From Stropharia rugosoannulata (Eukaryota; Basidiomycota; Agaricomycetes; Agaricales; Strophariaceae), in assembly GCA_028532985.1 (NCBI GenBank), contig JANCIK010000012.1, positions 186,001 through 250,000 on the forward strand: DNA of 64,000 nt, written 5' to 3'. The notes under the pieces are model-generated. The model saw nothing but the letters and a program-made list of their open reading frames with translations, did no database searches and was not told the DNA's origin. Made by a program: the position numbers and the translations under genes. Numbering within the stretch: position 1 is the stretch's first letter; each line of letters starts with the position of its first letter. This document shows, piece by piece, positions 48,501 to 57,624 of the stretch.

Positions 48501-49294
48501 AAGATGATTGAGTTGCATGCATAAGCCCAGGTTACCGAGTGAGTCGCGTTCAAAAAATGTATCATTCCATTTCTGTCAAAAGCATTAGCCGTTATTCGCA
48601 TTGAAAGGAGGCAGCGTGCCTTGATATGATGCAGTGGACTGCGTGCATGTGTTTTTACCATGCATGCATCACAGTACATCTCCACGGCTTCACAATCCAC
48701 GCAGCGATACAAGGCCGGACCCAGCTTGCAAAGATAGCAAGGCCAATCATCTGGATAATCGCCTCTACCCTCCGTACGCAGCACCTCGCGAATGTGATGT
48801 TCACGGTCGTTTTCTGCCCAATAGCGAAGTGGGTGCCACGGCTATTTTTAGTACATGAGATACTGTCTGATTGCATGAGTTCAAAAATTTTGGGTGCGTA
48901 CTGCTGCTCGAGCGCGCTTTGCGCTTGGCTCTCCGTCACTAGCAGCATTGATGTTGTCTTCTAGGTTTAGTGACTGGAAACCGAAGTCCGAGTGTTGGAA
49001 GGTACCAGTAGTTGCATATTCAATCATATCAAAGTCATTGTCATGAATGAAATGGGGCGGTGCGGTGTCTGGAATGCTAGGAGGTTCGGTGAGTCCCAAG
49101 TCACTCTCAGCCTGCCGCTTTAGTGCGAAAGAACTTTTATGAATCACAGGTCGACGGTGACTATCTTGAGAGGGTACTATGTATTCATGCTCCTGTTGTG
49201 TAGAATCAGGAGAAGGTTCATCCACGGCATCAGCCTTCAGCGTCATATCAAGCAAGGCCAGATGGCCCTTTTTTCTAGCGCGTCCACGACCCAT
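45531..49294 (-). CDS. KDZ transposase with CxC2 zinc cluster
   Basis: About ten exons encode a protein of roughly 1,000 residues starting MGRGRARKKGHLALLDM. After an acidic N-terminus comes the CxC2 cysteine cluster at about 48.73-48.61 kb: CYLCKLGPALYRCVDCEAVE, then MYCDACMVKTHARSPLHHIK. The KDZ (Kyakuja-Dileera-Zisupton) core follows, with CPACPQPGINLPEGWEK, AIDANFRL (Asp near 47885), ISYDIVCQW (Asp near 47422), PKFHLLAHVAECN and DGEAPERNWSRMN (Glu near 47227). This gives a complete D-D-E set. The C-terminal part is helical and basic, ending LVEDVDEQDEEM. KDZ enzymes are RNase H-fold cut-and-paste transposases that expanded strongly in mushroom genomes. All junctions I checked keep frame. 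One intron after LHHIK appears to be GC-AG. The copy therefore looks intact and possibly active. Confidence 0.88.
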
Positions 49295-49342
49295 GGGAGA
49301 TACAGTGAAATTTGAGAAGGCAGTGTGATCTGATTGATGGGG

Positions 49343-49350
49343 TATTTATA
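49343..49350 (-). promoter_or_regulatory. TATA box of the KDZ transposase gene
   Basis: On the minus strand this reads TATAAATA, about 50 bases upstream of the ATG at 49294. It supports that start. Confidence 0.45.
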
Positions 49351-49399
49351 CAAGACATATCTACATGGCGCGACGTCTGTAAATAGGTACGGTATCTAA

Positions 49400-49712
49400 T
49401 CACGAGGTTCTGACACGAGGCTTTCTACGAGTTCTGAAGTATCCAAATCGAGTGCGAACACAAATCTGGGCAATCGTGCTTACGGGGTTTTGGAGAAGAG
49501 TTAGTTGGGTAGTGTAAACACAAAACACACATGTAGTACGTACACAATATCCTCGTGAGTCAACCACAGTGCATCGTTCGGTGGTGTCTCCGAATCCTTA
49601 TAAGTCGCATCGTCAACGGTAGGTGTTGCCTCTGGCTTAAATGAGCAAGGTATAATTGGTGTAGCATGGCCTACTTACCAGGAGGAGAAGAGGTTTGGGA
49701 TAAATCCGACAT
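49400..49712 (-). CDS. Possible small gene just upstream of the KDZ transposase, unknown function
   Basis: The minus strand reads MSDLSQTSSPP, then after a GT-AG intron TPTVDDATYKDSETPPNDAL and WLTHEDI. A possible third exon gives a basic end FRTRRKPRVRTS. The total is about 60 residues. No family is recognised. It could be a separate small accessory protein or an alternative 5' part of the transposase transcript. The junction between the second and third exons is uncertain. Confidence 0.3.
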
Positions 49713-49958
49713 GAACAATGTGATTCAGGCAGTAATTGGTGTCATGTCATTTTATACACCAAAGGCGCACAGGTACAGTTGTTTGCGTCATTTGTAATCG
49801 GACAATAATTGGGGACTGCAAGCTTAGCGCTTGAGTTCTTCAATGTCACGCATTCATACTAGCGTACACATCTGTTCCTATTGGCCGAGTGCGACCAAGA
49901 CCAGCGACTCAAATACCTGCCGTGGGTTTGAGATTGAGCTAATTATCTGCCGCCCCAG

Positions 49959-50614
49959 ATGTCTGAACCCTCTGCCGCAACAAAGCCGTCCTCGTCCTCG
50001 AAGACCCGAGTGGTGCTACTATCGAACAACAATCTTACCACCTTTGAATGGATGTGGAAGTACATCGACAACCACGACAAACAATTCTTTGATGATTTCA
50101 AGCGTCGTTATTTAAGTAAGTCTCTTGTTTAAACCGACTCTTGTATCTGACTCAGAGTCTTTTTCTTACATAGAATGGTCTGAAGCGGATTCCAGTTTGC
50201 CGAAGTTCTCTTATGAGAAGAGGCACTCCTGGGTAGACCACGACGACTTTGCTCACTACATTGGCTCTCTCATGACTGGAGAGTATGTTATTCATTTTAT
50301 TGCTCGGTGTTCAGGCGCTTACAATTTGCTGTATAAGTCCTCAGCCTCCTCCGCCGTCTTCTAAGGCCAAGTCCCGTAAGCGTGAGATAATTGAACTTTC
50401 CTCCGATGAAGACAACACCGAGACTCCTACGCCCTCAAAGAGCAAGGACCCGAAGGGAGGGAGGGTTGATGAGGGAGAAAAGACCCCGGAAGTCATAGAG
50501 ATATCTTCCGACGAAGAAGAAGCAGTCGCTGAAACCGCATCTTCCAAGCGCAAGTTCAAATGTAAGTCAGTAGCTGGTCCTCCGGCCAAGAAGTCCAAAA
50601 CATCGAAGGATTAG
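49959..50614 (+). CDS. Unknown accessory protein inside the KDZ element
   Basis: Three exons (49959-50115, 50174-50282, 50338-50614) give 180 residues. The N-terminal half looks folded: RVVLLSNNNLTTFEWMWKYI, then DNHDKQFFDDFKRRYLKW and WVDHDDFAHYIGSLMTG. The C-terminal half is charged and disordered, with two IIELSSDED / VIEISSDEE motifs that resemble SUMO-interaction motifs (hydrophobic core plus acidic Ser stretch), followed by a Lys-rich end (KRKFKCKSVAGPPAKKSK) that looks like a nuclear signal. I do not recognise a named domain. The gene converges on the next one, with 43 bases between their stop codons. The nuclear SUMO link is an inference from motif shape. Confidence 0.6.
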
Positions 50615-50657
50615 AGTAGAATTATAGGTACATATAGTTACATTTACGTCCTTGTAT

Positions 50658-51290
50658 CTACGGCCAGTCGTCAGAAGCTATTGGAAGGCTATCATCACTG
50701 TCGTTCTCAGATCCTTCGTCTCGCTGAGCCCTCAAAGGTTCAAGATTGAATTCACGTTCCACCTCCTCTAGTATCGCACGCCTCTCCGCAGCCTGTTTGA
50801 ATAGCGCACTTTGGAGGTGACTGTATAAGTAATAATACAATATGTATTTAAAAGGAATACCATACGGTTCAATCTCGCTTCGCGACCCACTCCGGAGTAA
50901 GAGAGCGAGCTCGGTAAGAGATGGCTCCAATACTTTCCTCTTCGCTCATAACACTCTCGACACTGCTGTCCTCCCCGCTTTGTTCGCTCTCGTCGGATGA
51001 ACTACAGAATACAGGCTCCGGGGTCACGGTAGGGGATGGGGGTGAAGAAGTAGGAAGTGACGAGGATTGGGGGAGATTTGATGGAGGAGTATTAGACTCA
51101 ACAGACGTCTTAGCTCGAGCTGCTCGCAGCTTGCGCATGCGAAGTTTTGATTTCCGTCTAAGGGACTGCTTGTTTCTGTAAAGTACTTAAGAGTTTTATG
51201 TGCCATGGTCAAAATATTAACTCACTTCTGGTAATACTTTGCACACGACTCACGGTGCGAGCGTTTCTTGTCGCCTTCGGACATAGGCAT
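50658..51290 (-). CDS. Unknown accessory protein with an Arg/Lys-rich N-terminal domain
   Basis: Three exons from the ATG at 51290 give about 185 residues. The start MPMSEGDKKRSHRESCAKYY and KNKQSLRRKSKLRMRKLRAA forms a short basic helical module of a kind seen in many uncharacterised mushroom proteins and plausible for nucleic-acid binding. A Ser/Pro-rich acidic linker follows (SSSDESEQSGEDSS), then LFKQAAERRAILEEVEREFN and an acidic end IASDDWP. The last splice (donor GTGGGT near 50892) was chosen because it joins RSLTP to HLQSALFKQ in frame. Without it the frame stops at about 50869. Function is unknown. Its position suggests a role with the KDZ element. Confidence 0.5.
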
Positions 51291-51511
51291 ACTGGGATGG
51301 AATGAGATGGACCAACAACATTCAAGAGCGCTCAGGTGGATTTCACCTAGCACCACTGTCCCGAAATAGACATTCTGTGATCGGACCGACCTAGGAGCCG
51401 CAAGTTTGCGATATGTTTGCGATTGACAATGGGAAGCGCAAGAAAGACGCACCTTTACAGGGTCGGACCTTGTTATAGTGGGAGCCTATACAATGAAGAA
51501 ATGAATCATTA

Positions 51512-51536
51512 AAAAAAATTGAACTTCAATTTTTTT
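51512..51536. other. Near-perfect palindrome with 12-bp arms
   Basis: AAAAAAATTGAA, one central C, TTCAATTTTTTT. The arms are fully complementary. It could be a terminator or an element-internal structure. Confidence 0.8.
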
Positions 51537-51732
51537 AAAGTGTGAAAGTCATTTGATCTCGACATAATGCCGCGAACGCAGGATCACCGAAAGCAAACGA
51601 CCATTGCACAATCACATTCTGTACTCTCCTACACAAAATTACTGTTTCATATATTGAATTTAGACACATACATACCCGAAGAAGAATAGAAATTTTCCTG
51701 TGAGTAGTTATTTTTCTGTGATGCGAAAATCA

Positions 51733-51932
51733 CAAACATATCTCAAACATATCTCAAACATGGCGCACAACGTAAATTATAACGTGGATACATCAGCCTA
51801 CTATTCTTAAAAAATATATCTCTATGCGAACAGTAGTTCTCTTCTAAGTCTATGTTATTTGGCCTTTTAACGCATCCGCTCATTTTTTTACAAGATGAGT
51901 ATCACAAACATATCACAAACATATCTCAAACT
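51733..51932. repeat. Dispersed CAAACATATCTCAAA repeats
   Basis: Two clusters near 51733-51763 and 51903-51932 each contain two or three copies of CAAACATATC(T/A)CAAA. Confidence 0.7.
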
Positions 51933-52197
51933 GGGTCTGTTTAGGTCACTGAACGATGACAGCTTGTATACATACTTCATAATAAATTGAGTACGTTGTT
52001 TCCAGTTTACCTTCTCTGCTAAGCAAGATATTACAGATTTTGCTTTCATTCATTGGACGCAATGGAAGGGATACACTTATCACCCCTCCCCTGTGTCAAG
52101 GACTAACAATTTAATTATTCTGGAAGAATACACATAGGTAACCTATATTGACTTTCCCTGACGCCATTATGCCTAGCTCAATCCACCAGGTTTGTTT

Positions 52198-52520
52198 GCT
52201 TCAAGTCCCGGCACACCTGCGATAGTGCGAGCGTGCGTACCTAGCCGTGCGAGCGTGTGTACCAGCCGTGCGAGCGCGCACGTGTGTGCAAGCACATAGA
52301 TGTGGCGCTTCAAGTCCCGGCGCACCTGCGATAGTGCGAGCATGCGTACTAGCCGTGCGAGTGTGCCTACCAGCCATGCGAGCGTGCGTACCAGCCGTGC
52401 GAGCGTGCGTACCAGCCGTGTGAGTGTGTGTACCAGCCGTGCGAGCGTGCGTACCTAGCCGTGTGAGCGTGTGTACCAGCCGTGTGAGCGTGTGTACCAG
52501 CCGTGCGAGCGTGCACGGCG
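52198..52520. repeat. Minisatellite of GTACCAGCCGTGCGAGCGTGC units (right subterminal array)
   Basis: Repeats of a ~19-20-bp unit (CGTGCGAGCGTGCGTACCAGC and variants) number about a dozen. A longer unit beginning GCTTCAAGTCCCGGC is present twice, at 52198 and 52307 (109-bp spacing). The core GAGCGTGCGTAC is the reverse complement of the core in the array at 45364-45510. Confidence 0.9.
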
Positions 52521-52718
52521 CGGCTGCGTTGGTCCGCGTTTCCGTTTAAGTGCCATGACTTAGCCATTCGTACACGTATGTCGCTTCAATGAAATGATAA
52601 ATATATTTTGGAAGAGAAATCATAGACATATTCTTAGTTAAATGCAGAAGCAAAGGTATATATGCCGCCCGCACAAATGTACACATGCACACGTACGCAC
52701 ACGCACGTAGAAATGTAA

Positions 52719-52975
52719 TTAAGATACACGACGAGTTGCCCCAATGCTCCACGCCCGCTCATATGCTAAGAGTGCGCTCTCTTGCGAGTTGTGCTTCTTG
52801 TACGCGTTTCCAGAAATCCCGTTAGTAAAAAGCATGACTTCGCCCCTGAAGTAATAGATTTGATGTTAAGTTCTATGAAATAGACATGACAATAGAAGAC
52901 TTACACATCGTGATATATACCAGGCTCGCTTCCAACGGTAACAACGTACCACGGATCATGGGCCGAGGCAGCCAT
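52719..52975 (-). CDS. Small protein with RNase H1 N-terminal-like (hybrid-binding) domain
   Basis: From the ATG at 52975 the minus strand reads MAASAHDPWYVVTVGSEPGI, then after one intron LFTNGISGNAYKKHNSQESA and LLAYERAW, ending ATRRVS. The pattern WYVVxxGxxPGIY...NGxSGxxYKKxxSxxxAxxAY matches the small domain found at the N-terminus of RNase H1, which binds RNA-DNA hybrids and dsRNA. Two further upstream segments are open in the same frame (to 53157), but I could not find a start for them. The protein may therefore be longer, or the gene may be a fragment. It lies just outside the right repeat array. Confidence 0.55.
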
Positions 52976-53157
52976 TTTACTGACTTTTGCCCTAACAACG
53001 TCGGGGGAATCTCCCTGTGAAAGAGGAGTCAATAAAAGTGATTATAACACAATGTTTGCGCTCACCTTGTTATGAACAGGCTGGCTCGATCCCAGTGTCA
53101 GCTGAGATAGTCTCTCAGTCGGCACGGAAGGCTGAAGTTCGTGAATACGATTAAAGT

Positions 53158-53710
53158 CTGTGCCATCAAGACGATTTGATTATGTAGAAGTCAGTGAGTA
53201 GCAGAATTCAATAGCGGCTACTACTTACCTTGAGAGCAGCGGTCATATCGTTGACCGCCGAAATGAGGAGGAGAATGTTTGCGTTGAAACAAGAAGGGGT
53301 ATGGTCAACCATGGCGAGTCCGGGGCGATGTGAAGAATGTTTGCGAGAGTGCTCACCTTTATGCGGCCTTGTTCTCCAAAATGGGTATCTGCACGCTCTA
53401 ACCCTTAATTGCTCTTGTATGGTTCTCGCATCGTGCATCATATTGCCTAGCCAAGTTAAGGCACAAATCACTGATATCTTTTCATGTATGTATGATTGAA
53501 GAAGGACAGATCTAAGATGAGAAAAGTACCATCTATGTATCCAACACGCACATTTATCTGGTATGTGCCGTGCGCTACGCGCTCAGTGCTCCTGTAGCTA
53601 GACGAAATTATGTAGTACAATCGCACCAAGAAGCCAGTAAGAATGCAATATATTGTATAAATGATTGCGGTAACGAATTCATGGATTAACTGTAATAGCA
53701 GACTGATCCA
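53158..53710. other. Intergenic stretch or decayed 5' part of the RNase H1-like gene
   Basis: Open segments on the minus strand up to 53471 could be upstream exons, but no frame-keeping splice with a start codon was found. The rest holds the promoter of the gene at 53711. Confidence 0.35.
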
Positions 53711-55838
53711 ATGTCCCCCCCTACTGCTCGACCCACGGAAGAAATCGACTTCTGTAAATCCCGCTTGAAAGACTACGTGGACGCGGGAAAGTCAAAGAAA
53801 AACTTCTTCGTTACGTTCTTTGCAGAATATTGGAAAGAGTTTCCGGTTAGAGATGGGCTAAGGAAAGAGGGAAGACTACCGCCACTTTCCGAAGAGCAGC
53901 TGTCCCAAGCAGAAACTGAAGCAATTGCTGGCGCAGAAATTAAGAAGCGTAGGAAGGTACGCTTTTCACCATTTATTATTTGATATAACGATTAACTATT
54001 TGAATTATAGTATATCCAGACCTGGTTTCAGAATAATCGCGTGAGCGCGGTAACGGATTCGCAGACCATAGTCAATCTTCCACAAGGTTCACGTGTGCTC
54101 CAGAAGAAACTGTTATCGGCTCTGAAGCATCGTCGCGCGTATCAGCCTGAAGAAATGTATGAGTCCAAGTATCCTGAGCGTGTTAACGCATACCTCACCT
54201 CGATGGAGCCTGTCGAACCTCAGCCTGGTGAGACTACCAAACAGGTACTTATGAGGAATCACCGGGCCGCGCGTCGCGCCTGTTGGGAGAACGAAAGCGC
54301 CGAAGTCAAGGATGAGGTCCTTGACGCTATCGCGAAGCAGAAGGAATCATTGAAGCAGGAGGTTAACAAGGTTGAGGAAGCTACATTTCAGGACATGTCG
54401 CCTGAGGAGTTGACCAAGTAAGTTTGTTATCCATGCAACTCAATACTACTCACAAACGATTTCTTTAGTGCTATTCAGGAAATCCGACCACTACTGTACG
54501 ACATATGCAATGATATCTACAATATGACCGGTTGGACGCTTGTCTGCATTGCTGGAGGGCCCGTGGGGAATACAGGTGATGTTAAGCTCATGACGTATGT
54601 TTTTATTTTGATTGTAGTCTTGTGTCGCTTACTTAAACACAACTTTACACAACAGAGCCAGTACGTTCTTGGACGATAATGGGACAACATTTCCTATGTG
54701 TGAGAATACACTCTGGAATGAAGTATCCAAGAAATTTGGAACTTGGATTGCGAAGAACAATCACACTGGTATGCATTTACCTTACCTTATCAATCAAATA
54801 AACTTATCTATTATCACGAATACAGGGGGTAATCGAGCTACTACGGAGCCAACGCCTTCCCAGACCGCTGAAGAGACTGACGATGCACCAGTGACACACA
54901 GTACCCTGACCACTTTTGAAACAACTCCAGCTGTTCCCTCTCATTCGTCCGCTTCGTTACCCACAATAGACCCTGCATTGTTGGGAGTGAGATATCCAGC
55001 CCCCGGTCCCGATGCACCGTTGCCTCAGCCCGGGGTTTATCCCATGCGACCCGCTTCCCCGGTGCGATCCGGTCCGGCCATACCTGCCATCCTTCGAACA
55101 CCGAACGCGGCGCGCAGTACTTTGGAGCGTATTGCTGCTGCCCGTCAGATTCTTGAAGATGCCATAGCTTCGACCCCGCCCCGCCTGACCACTCCTCGCG
55201 CACCTTTTCAAGACCAGAACACCGTCATACCGAATTTCGCTCTGTCTCCCATTCCGGCTTTCCCGCATTGTCGGCCGTCTCCAAAGCCTATCAAACCAGT
55301 CAAGGTGCCCAAGAAACAAATTAAGGCCCCGGCTAAGGGGAAGGCAACTAAGCAGAAGGGGAAATCTCGTGGCCCAGGCAAAAAAGGCACTGAGGCTAAC
55401 TCATCCTTCGTCTCGGACGACAATGGCTCCGATGGAGGCGGGAAGTCACATTCCGAAGCTGAAGAAAGCCCCGAAGATAATCCGAGCCTTACTCAAGAGC
55501 AACCTCCGCCTCCTCGACCGCGCCCCCGCCCCCGCCCCTGTCCCCGCCCTACAGCCAATGCAGCACCTGGACCTGAAGGTATCCTTGCAATAGTATCTGC
55601 CGAACCGGTACCTCAGGTTGCCGTGAACATTGGGTCGTCTACGATTCTGGCGCCGGCAGCTGCGAATGTTGAGCCAACGGCAGTAGACGACAGTGGGAGG
55701 TCAAAACGAGTTCGTAAACCTGCTAAGCGCGATGACGGAACCCTTGCACCGACGCCATCAGCCCTAGCAGGCCGAGCAGGCAAGCGGAAGGCGGACACAG
55801 ATGCATTAGGGACGTCCAAGCGAAACAAACATCAATAG
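53711..55838 (+). CDS. Homeodomain-like (WFQNNR) nuclear protein of unknown function
   Basis: Five exons (53711-53956, 54011-54417, 54469-54594, 54656-54768, 54826-55838) encode 634 residues. Across the first splice the protein reads IKKRRK-YIQTWFQNNRVSA, which looks like a homeodomain recognition helix with N51 and R53 spacing. The upstream helices (LKDYVDAGKSKKNFFVTFFA, EEQLSQAETEAIAGAE) do not match a standard homeodomain. A conserved-looking middle follows (HRAARRACWENESAEVKDEV, LYDICNDIYNMTGWTLVCI, LDDNGTTFPMCENTLW, KKFGTWIAKNNH). The last exon is disordered: Pro-rich, Lys-rich KAPAKGKATKQKGKSRGPGK, and a basic end RVRKPAKRDDG. Proteins of this build are repeated in some mushroom genomes and often lie near transposons. 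The function is not known to me. Confidence 0.7.
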
Positions 55839-56995
55839 GTCTTAGTGTATGGACCCCTTCTTGTTCATAAAGTACATACTTATAAATAGTGGACTGCTGA
55901 GTGATCATATTGATAATTAGATAGAACAACTGCTGTAATATACCAAATGCCAATTATTATATTCTTCCCTTTGTGTTCAACGTAAATGGCATGCATGCCG
56001 ACACGGAAACATCACTTAACTTTGAACGGTTGGGCATTGCGCGCTTCGGTTAATGTTACTCATCTTTCAATAATCCACCTTGTACTTTGTATATTTATTC
56101 TTACTGAAGATACATATATATGTACTGATGCTAAATGTAATGCAGCTTGAAAGGAACAATAAAAGAAATTAAGCAAATGAAATATGCGAGTGGCACGCAG
56201 TCTGCAGGGGAACTTCGTGCGTGGACCGATGTTCTGCGGGATGACGAGAAATCCGACGAAGTGATATGAATGGCGGCGAGCGCGAGCCGGCCCCGGATCA
56301 CGGCTATGTGTGAACTAAGTAACAGTGTGGGGTAGAGGGGAGCAAGGCTACAAGGGAGAAATATGCAGAAGAAACTAGTACACTTACATAGCCTGTTAAT
56401 CCAGAGAGAGGGGTCTGAGAATAAGCCCGTACAAAAGGGGGAGGAGGAGGGGGGGGACCAAGCAGTGCAACGAAGCGAGAGAATGGGCCCGCAGGAAAGC
56501 TGGGAAGCTCGCTGTTAGTACTAGTCGCAGCTTGAAGTAATATATAGACATACCTTTTAGTCCCAGAGCAAAATATCCAAGTAGGATATGTGGAAGCGCC
56601 CGGGAAGCGGAGAAGCGGGGCAGGTCGAGCAAAGGCCGGGCGAGGAAAGGGGGCGTACAAGCCCGCAGCTAGGCTGAGATGTCCATCGCTTATTATCTCG
56701 GATGTTGCGGTAATGGAGGTGTGGTTATGTCATCAACGAAGCTGAGCAGAAGGCAGAAGGAGGGGCAGGAAGCAAGGAGCGCGGTAGGAAGCGTGCGCCA
56801 ATCCAGCGCGCAGCGCACGCCAAGCGGATGCCCGAGCCGGCCAGCAGGGAGACCCATTAGGCAGGAGCGCGCCTGAACGCATATGGAAGGTAGGCGGGCT
56901 GACCAAGCATCCCGCCCCCAAGCCCAAGGGCGACGTCTACGCGAGCGGCGGTTCCCGAACCCATGCCGATGCTGCCGGGCAACCCCAGGTCAGGG

Positions 56996-57017
56996 AGACT
57001 GTGATATATCACAGTCT
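56996..57017. promoter_or_regulatory. 22-bp perfect palindrome
   Basis: AGACTGTGATATATCACAGT plus CT reads the same on both strands. Such a dyad could be a binding site for a dimeric regulator or a cruciform. No gene start lies within 500 bases. Confidence 0.4.
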
Positions 57018-57558
57018 GCAGCCCGTGGCTGTGTTGTTGACACAGACATGCATGTATCCCATGCATGGTCACAGTACAGTCCTGTGTTGTATCGTGAGAA
57101 CAGGTACGCCTGGTATCCCAGGATGTCCGTCATTAGCGCTTGTTCGGGCTGCTCGTGAACTTAAAACGGACTCTGATGACAGCTGCGATGGTTGATATCC
57201 GGGAGCAATGGCTCACAAACAGAAATGCCACTACATAGTGCTCTGCCAGTAGGTGCTCTTGGGGTACTCTAATGCACACTTGATTATTAAGACATACATT
57301 ATCTACAGATAACAAATCATCGTGCTTGCTTGAGAATGCAATAGTACGCAATATTACAGCAACAAGTCATTCTTGAGCCTGCACTTGCGTGCTGCGCGCG
57401 CTAATCTGTCTAATCAGCGCCGTACGGCACGACTTGTCAAAGGTACTATACAGTAGCTGAAGTGGGCTATGCGATAGTGGCATATCATTGGTCATCACTA
57501 GTAGATGCTATTCTTGAAACAGGATGGGGCGTCACTATTTGAAGGATGGTAGTCTTTC

Positions 57559-57566
57559 TATATAAA
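57559..57566 (+). promoter_or_regulatory. TATA box of the 7-TM protein gene
   Basis: TATATAAA, 59 bases upstream of the ATG at 57625, followed by a C/T-rich tract as is usual at fungal transcription starts. Confidence 0.55.
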
Positions 57567-57624
57567 CCGATGTCCATCGGCCCCCCCTGCCCGCTCTCTC
57601 AACCGCTTGACCGTCTGTGTTCGG

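Larger units (their letters stand above)
45364..52530. mobile_element. Candidate KDZ-class DNA transposon with accessory genes
   Basis: The ~7.2 kb segment holds a full-length-looking CxC2-KDZ transposase gene (minus strand) and three small unknown genes. At its two ends lie GC-rich minisatellites of related sequence in inverted orientation. Subterminal repeats of this kind serve as transposase binding sites in several DNA transposon classes. I could not identify exact terminal inverted repeats or a target-site duplication, so the ends are approximate and the element is an inference from gene content and repeat placement. Confidence 0.5.
51291..52718. other. AT-rich stretch with short repeats, right part of the candidate element
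   Basis: No gene is supported. It contains a perfect 12-bp-arm palindrome at 51512-51536, several copies of CAAACATATCTCAAA near 51733-51763 and 51903-51932, and the right subterminal minisatellite from 52198. Confidence 0.5.
55839..57624. other. Intergenic stretch of about 1.8 kb
   Basis: A GC-rich middle (56.2-57.0 kb) carries spliceable-looking frames on the minus strand (56304-56660), but they have no recognisable motif. A 22-bp perfect palindrome lies at 56996-57017. The right end is the promoter of the 7-TM gene. Confidence 0.4.

Noticed and set aside
43111..56000. Search for a TET/JBP dioxygenase gene, which is known to accompany some KDZ elements
   Set aside because: No HxD-type dioxygenase motif or related domain was found in the island.
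56304..56660. Minus-strand frame with possible introns and a Pro run
   Set aside because: Splice-like sites are present but no protein family or start can be supported.
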